Positions 41,519 through 45,067 of a stretch of DNA of 45,067 bases are shown piece by piece. A program made the position numbers and the translations under genes. How positions within the stretch are numbered: position 1 is the stretch's first letter; each line of letters opens with the position of its first letter. Below the pieces are notes generated by a model, which was not told the origin of the DNA, made no database searches, and saw only the letters and a list, made by a program, of their open reading frames with translations. The DNA is from Oceanobacillus massiliensis str. N'diop (GTDB taxonomy: Bacteria > Bacillota > Bacilli > Bacillales > Amphibacillaceae): contig NZ_HE610976.1 in the NCBI RefSeq assembly GCF_000285495.1, positions 980,866 through 1,025,932 on the forward strand. The letters are read 5' to 3'.

Positions 41519-42277
41519 TTACCCTAATCTTGATAACCAAGTATCTTGTACTAAATCTAGTAAGAATCCTGAAATACGTGGCATTAATCCGAAGAATAGA
41601 ACGAATCCCATCAAAATCATCATGATGGCACCTATCTTCATTATGATGTTGCTATGCCGTACTATCCATTTCGTTTTCCCAATAAAGAATGTTAAGACCA
41701 GAAATGGTAATGCAAATCCAAATACATACATAATCGTATAAAACATTCCTTGACCGGGATTACTAGCAGCTAAGAGTAGAATGGAACCGAAAATTGGTCC
41801 GATGCAAGGTGTCCATCCAGCAGCAAACCCAAGCCCAATAAAGAATGTCCCAACATATCCAGCTGGTTTTTTCGTATAATGAAACCGCCGTTCCTTCATT
41901 AGAGACGGTATTTGGATCCAACCCGCTATAAATAACCCCATTATAATAATAAAAACTCCTGCTATCCGCTGAATGAGTAGTCCAGAATCACCAACCAAGA
42001 GTTTTTGCGCCCATTGTCCTAAAAACGAAGCACTGGCACCTAAACTAAGGAATACTAGGGAAACTGCTAAAAGGAAGAAGAACGAATGAGCGAATAACTG
42101 GCGAACTATTTTTCTATTCTTATTACCTTGTAATTCCTTTACACTAATGCCCGTTATATACGACATATAGGCTGGGAAAATTGGCAAAACACATGGCGAT
42201 AAAAATGATAAAGCACCAGCTCCTATTGCTAATAGCATTCCTACCAGTAGCATCGTATCAGTCTCAATAATACCCAT
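41519..42277 (-). CDS. ccdA: Cytochrome c biogenesis/thiol transporter CcdA
   Basis: A 252-residue polytopic protein of the DsbD/CcdA family that carries reducing equivalents from cytoplasmic thioredoxin across the membrane. The two redox Cys are in LSFLSPCVLPIFPAYMSY (about 28) and GFAAGWTPCIGPIFGS (about 157), each in the family position. About six spans. It is directly followed by its TlpA-like acceptor and overlaps the upstream membrane protein gene by one base. As no cytochrome c assembly genes are present, a detoxifying or repair role is more likely. Confidence 0.93.
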   Translation of the reverse strand: MGIIETDTMLLVGMLLAIGAGALSFLSPCVLPIFPAYMSYITGISVKELQGNKNRKIVRQLFAHSFFFLLAVSLVFLSLGASASFLGQWAQKLLVGDSGLLIQRIAGVFIIIMGLFIAGWIQIPSLMKERRFHYTKKPAGYVGTFFIGLGFAAGWTPCIGPIFGSILLLAASNPGQGMFYTIMYVFGFALPFLVLTFFIGKTKWIVRHSNIIMKIGAIMMILMGFVLFFGLMPRISGFLLDLVQDTWLSRLG

Positions 42278-42621
42278 TATGTAGCCCCCCTTCTTATTTT
42301 ATAAGTTAAAATACCGACGCTCATTACTAAAAACAATCCAACAAACCATGGTGCCATGATATAACCAAAGACCGTCACAAAAGGCTGAACAAATCCTAAA
42401 ATAAGCATACCAATCGACCAAACTATAACAATGACCGTCAACATCTTCAAAGTAGTAAAACGCTCCCGTAACAAAAAGAATATAGCGATTAAAATGGATA
42501 ATAAAATTAAATATCCCAATGCATAGAAATTATCCACTACAACGAATTGAATAAACTCATATACAAACGAACTAATAAGAAATAGATGGACAAAAGAATC
42601 CAATAAGGTAATTACTTGCAT
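42277..42621 (-). CDS. Small membrane protein of the ccdA operon, unknown function
   Basis: A 114-residue hydrophobic protein with about four spans (near 5-25, 30-48, 58-75, 83-106) and a short basic C-terminus. It has no Cys, no charged residues in the membrane and no motif I recognise. It overlaps the ccdA gene by one base and the upstream gene by 10 nt, so it is translationally coupled and probably part of the same machinery. Confidence 0.72.
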   Translation of the reverse strand: MQVITLLDSFVHLFLISSFVYEFIQFVVVDNFYALGYLILLSILIAIFFLLRERFTTLKMLTVIVIVWSIGMLILGFVQPFVTVFGYIMAPWFVGLFLVMSVGILTYKIRRGAT

Positions 42622-42923
42622 GTTTTTTGTTTCGATTTATATAGAAGCATTAATGCTATTGATACAATAGCAAAATAAAATGATTTTGAGTCACTCGGAT
42701 AAGCCAAAATGGATAAAGGATCCGATATAAAAGTGGAAAGGTTTATTAAGATTTTCCCAATCCAAATAAAGATTACAAAATTGAATAATTGCGATATTAT
42801 TTCCTCTACCTGTAATTTCTTTTGCTCTCTAGTTAAGTCACTTAACAGATAGAAGGATAGAAAGCCTACTGCGAAACTTAGAGCAATTATACCAATTGCT
42901 GTTAACTTACTTGCTATAGCCAT
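42612..42923 (-). CDS. Small membrane protein, first gene of the ccdA-TlpA-two-component operon
   Basis: A 103-residue protein with three predicted spans (about 7-28, 44-64, 78-95) joined by a charged LTREQKKLQVEE loop, ending KSKQKTCK. I do not recognise the family. It begins the seven-gene minus-strand run down to the OsmC gene, with overlaps or short gaps throughout. No confident promoter was found in the 140 nt upstream, where ATTTGATGAAAG and AATGTGAAAA are the only hexamer-like words. Confidence 0.68.
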   Translation of the reverse strand: MAIASKLTAIGIIALSFAVGFLSFYLLSDLTREQKKLQVEEIISQLFNFVIFIWIGKILINLSTFISDPLSILAYPSDSKSFYFAIVSIALMLLYKSKQKTCK

Positions 42924-43013
42924 CGTATTTCCTCACTTTCAAACTCCGTCTAATGTACCTTACCCTTCCAATGTGAAAATTTGATGAAAGTTACATTTAA
43001 CATTTCATAAAAA

Positions 43014-43048
43014 TAAAAAAAGGAGTTTTGTCAAAATGACAAACCCCA
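43014..43048 (-). terminator. Terminator of the cupin gene
   Basis: On the minus strand GGGGTTTGTCA pairs with TGACAAAACTCC (one bulge, one G-U) around TTT, followed by TTTTTTT. It lies about 20 nt beyond the cupin stop codon. Confidence 0.85.
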
Positions 43049-43066
43049 TTTAATACTAGACTATCC

Positions 43067-43876
43067 CTACATATTTTTACTTTGCTGAAGAAGTTTTGAT
43101 TCTCCCGTACGTTCCCATTCTTCTACAGTCTCATATGCTCTTTCAGGAGAATAGCCTTTTCCAACGAGAACTCCCATGAGAATAAACTCTTGAAGGATAT
43201 GTGTAGCATTTATTCCTCTCTTAACGTCTTCTAATCCTTCTTTCACTAAAAACTCTGTATACTGTACCCATTCATCTGGAGTTCTACCGAAATAAGTTGG
43301 ATTGGCCGAATTACCGCCTTCTTCCGCAGCCATTGCATCTGCTTTCGTTTGGTGAATCGTTCCAAATGGATGTTCTGGAGGTGCATAAATGGTATATAAC
43401 TTTAATGGCTTATTTCCAGTGTTTGTTAAATTATGCCATTTACCAGCAGGAACCATGATAGCATAATCTTCAGAAACCCTTCTTTCATAGTTCAAATTAT
43501 TTTCGGTGTCACCCATTTGAACAAGCCCCTGACCTTCTTCAATACGTAGAAATTGATCTACATCTGGATGGACTTCCAAACCAATGTCTTCTCCAACACC
43601 AATACTCATCAATGTAACCTGTAAATGATTTCCGGTCCATATTGCCGTGCGAAAGTTGCGATTCCTTTCCGCAGCTTCCTCTATATTTATTACGAATGGC
43701 TGTTTCCCTTGATCTTTAAATGCCATATTTTTTGCTCTATCTTCTATTTGCGTTGGTTGATACATGCTCCCCATATTTGTTTCTTGTGGGTAACCCCAAT
43801 ATATAGGATGTTGGCGAACATGGTGCATTGGAACACTTACATAGTAATTTGGATACATATATGGTGAATAATACAT
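43067..43876 (-). CDS. Cupin-domain protein with coat-like N-terminus
   Basis: A 269-residue protein in three parts. Residues 1-45 are rich in Tyr, Pro and His (MYYSPYMYPNYYVSVPMHHV), resembling spore-coat-type leaders. Residues about 80-185 are a cupin barrel with EVHPDVDQFLRIEEGQG and a second motif VPAGKWHNLTN. Residues 185-269 are helical, with HILQEFILMGVLVGKGYSPERAY. AGGAGTGAG precedes ATG. It is divergent from the ferritin-like gene. A role in the spore surface or in metal binding is possible; neither is shown. The gene lies next to, but not in, the sulfur operons. Confidence 0.8.
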   Translation of the reverse strand: MYYSPYMYPNYYVSVPMHHVRQHPIYWGYPQETNMGSMYQPTQIEDRAKNMAFKDQGKQPFVINIEEAAERNRNFRTAIWTGNHLQVTLMSIGVGEDIGLEVHPDVDQFLRIEEGQGLVQMGDTENNLNYERRVSEDYAIMVPAGKWHNLTNTGNKPLKLYTIYAPPEHPFGTIHQTKADAMAAEEGGNSANPTYFGRTPDEWVQYTEFLVKEGLEDVKRGINATHILQEFILMGVLVGKGYSPERAYETVEEWERTGESKLLQQSKNM

Positions 43877-44099
43877 CTTCTCACTCCTCCATTATTGTCA
43901 TATGTATCCTATGTATCATTCTTAATAAATGTACTTTTGTATATTGACGTTTATTGAAGTTTATCTGCAGTTTTTTAATATTATTCATTAAAGGGGCAAA
44001 CAAAAGTAATGGCTCCCTGTTTCCCTGTGTTGTAAATTGAACAACAACCCAACATATAGCATAAGATAAATAAAATTTAGATACTGGGAGGAGAACTAT

Positions 44100-44558
44100 T
44101 TGTATTATTCTAATCCATTACGACAAATTAATAATTACGGTGCAACTGGGGCATTAAATGCCTCCACATTAACCTTGCCTCAAATGTTGACTTATGCCCT
44201 CCAAGACGAGTATTTAGCTCAAGCAAGATACAATAATATTTTGGAAACCTTTGGATATATTCGTCCATTTGCGCAAATAAGGGATGCTGAATTAAGACAT
44301 ATCAATGCACTATTACCCCTTTTTTATCGCTATCAGATTCCTCTACCTGAAGATATATCGTACACATTCATTACTACTCCGGAAAACATTAAAGCGGCAT
44401 ACGCTACTTGTGTACAAGGTGAGATAGACAATATTTCGATGTATGAAAAATTTTTAGTCCTTAATATTCCAAATGATGTTCGATTAGTCTTTACCCAACT
44501 GCGCAATGCTTCTATAAATCATCTAGCGGCATTTGAAAGAGGCCTTGCACGAAACTAA
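44100..44558 (+). CDS. DUF2202/ferritin-like protein
   Basis: A 152-residue helical protein with the DUF2202 ferritin-like arrangement: helix 1 has LTYALQDEYLAQARYNNIL, helix 2 FAQIRDAELRHINALLPLF, helix 3 YATCVQGEIDNISMYEKFL and helix 4 LRNASINHLAAFERGL. Glu/His pairs (ExxxAR, ExxH, E, H) could bind two metals. It starts with TTG behind GGAGGAG (8 nt). The sequence CATAAGATA about 40 nt upstream resembles a SigK -10 element, a weak hint of sporulation expression. The opening MYYSNPL resembles the N-terminus of the divergent cupin protein. Confidence 0.83.
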   Translation: MYYSNPLRQINNYGATGALNASTLTLPQMLTYALQDEYLAQARYNNILETFGYIRPFAQIRDAELRHINALLPLFYRYQIPLPEDISYTFITTPENIKAAYATCVQGEIDNISMYEKFLVLNIPNDVRLVFTQLRNASINHLAAFERGLARN

Positions 44559-44804
44559 ATTGAGTCTGCCCCCCCACCATCGTAATTAGGATACCCATCT
44601 CTTCTGTTTAATGAACCACAAGTTAGTTTTGATGAGACTAAAAATTTCCATCTACCTCTGATAGAACTTAACAAATTATTTTAATATAAATTTTCTTGAA
44701 TAAACTATGACAATGAATATATGCTAATATCTCAAATTGCAAATTTCAATTAGTGATATGTTATATGAGTTACTTTGATCATAAAACAACATTGATTTTC
44801 AATA

Positions 44805-44856
44805 AAAATAAACAGTTCAATTTACACGCGAATGAATTGAACTGCTTATTTTTTAT
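44805..44856. terminator. Bidirectional terminator-like hairpin
   Basis: CAGTTCAATT and AATTGAACTG form a perfect 10-bp stem, extendable by flanking ATAA/TTAT, around a 12-nt loop. T-rich DNA follows on the plus strand (TTATTTTTTATTT) and on the minus strand (TTTATTTTTATTG). It can end the ferritin-like transcript, 250 nt away, and any gene coming from the right edge. Confidence 0.75.
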
Positions 44857-44884
44857 TTATACTCATATATCGAAGTAGTTATTA

Positions 44885-45067
44885 TAAACAAGTTAGAAGC
44901 CCGTTGTTATTACTATAAGCACACTTTTCTAGCAATAGTAAATCCCCTTGTTCATTTACGTCAAGAAGTCTATCTTCAACCTTCTTCATAAACTGAATAA
45001 CTAAAATCGATGAAATCCTCCAGTTTTACACTGTTAGGCTGATTCGTCCCCCAACCATACCGCTGAT
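44885..45067 (-). pseudogene. Partial, apparently frameshifted ORF at the right edge
   Basis: The minus strand enters the window in a frame reading RYGWGTNQPNSVKLEDF and FIDFSYSVYEEG, then a stop. An overlapping ATG in the next frame continues MKKVEDRLLDVNEQGD and LLLLEKCAYSNNNGLLTCL to a stop near 44885. Both parts look like protein sequence and may be one gene broken by a frameshift, or one gene end plus a short ORF. The family is not recognised. Confidence 0.3.

Larger units (their letters stand above)
44559..45067. other. Right-hand intergenic region
   Basis: AT-rich stretch after the ferritin-like gene. It holds the hairpin at 44805-44856 and, near the edge, an apparently broken minus-strand reading frame. 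No other gene, tRNA or repeat was seen. Confidence 0.5.

Noticed and set aside
40907-42277. Cytochrome c maturation (res/ccs) locus
   Set aside because: Only CcdA and a CPPC thioredoxin are present; ResB/ResC-type genes and haem-binding motifs are absent.

Overview
The window is chromosomal DNA of a low-GC, endospore-forming Firmicute, most likely a member of the Bacillaceae; the genus cannot be fixed from sequence alone. Pointers are strong AGGAGG-type ribosome sites, several TTG starts, a preQ1-I riboswitch, CcpA (cre) type sites, a mannose-class PTS with a DUF956 partner, an ECF sigma/anti-sigma pair and YxjI-like and coat-like proteins. There is no tRNA, rRNA, CRISPR array or intact insertion sequence. 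About 40 genes are supported, plus three decayed loci.

Left part (1 to about 16.5 kb), ordinary metabolism with unusual spacers. A 40-bp tandem array (1-280) and a 216-bp direct-repeat block (3801-4353) interrupt the gene order. Genes here are queF under a preQ1 riboswitch, a nitroreductase, padR-chrA (chromate efflux), mqo, glycerol dehydrogenase, a small membrane protein, a class A beta-lactamase lipoprotein with a BlaI-type dyad, a Gfo/Idh/MocA oxidoreductase, a mannose-family PTS (IIAB-IIC-IID) with a cre site on its promoter and a long leader hairpin, its DUF956 partner, and an ECF sigma factor with an LCP-like membrane partner.

Middle (16.9 to about 30.5 kb), a defence-type island bordered by gene debris. 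Remnants of an ABC transporter and of a short-chain dehydrogenase precede a complete four-gene Wadjet plasmid-defence operon (jetD-jetA-jetB-jetC, minus strand). Then come a two-gene module of unknown function (a DUF5986-like protein plus an HTH-ImmA/IrrE metalloprotease), a frameshifted yxjI-like pseudogene and a membrane-anchored Mrr-like nuclease. The convergent gap after the nuclease holds three copies of a 20-bp palindrome that no gene explains.

Right part (30.5 to 45 kb), visibly AT-richer, a reactive-sulfur and thiol-redox island on the minus strand. The persulfide sensor CstR, TusA-rhodanese, DsrE-like, CstB-like persulfide dioxygenase, TusA, a TSUP sulfur-anion exporter, CoA-disulfide reductase-rhodanese, DUF302, glutaredoxin and several stand-alone rhodaneses form two or three transcripts. 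Two of these start at near-consensus sigma-A promoters whose 17-bp spacers contain the presumed CstR operator. Upstream lie OsmC, an OmpR/HK two-component pair, a TlpA/ResA-like thioredoxin, CcdA and two small membrane proteins, which together look like an extracytoplasmic thiol-reduction module. The window ends with a cupin protein and a DUF2202 ferritin-like protein, followed by an edge ORF that appears frameshifted.

Inferred logic: sulfide or persulfide derepresses CstR; persulfide sulfur is passed between TusA and rhodanese domains, oxidised by the CstB-like enzyme, and the sulfite or thiosulfate produced is exported by TSUP, while CoA-disulfide reductase, glutaredoxin and CcdA/TlpA keep thiol pools reduced. 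Wadjet and the neighbouring modules would act against incoming plasmids or phages.
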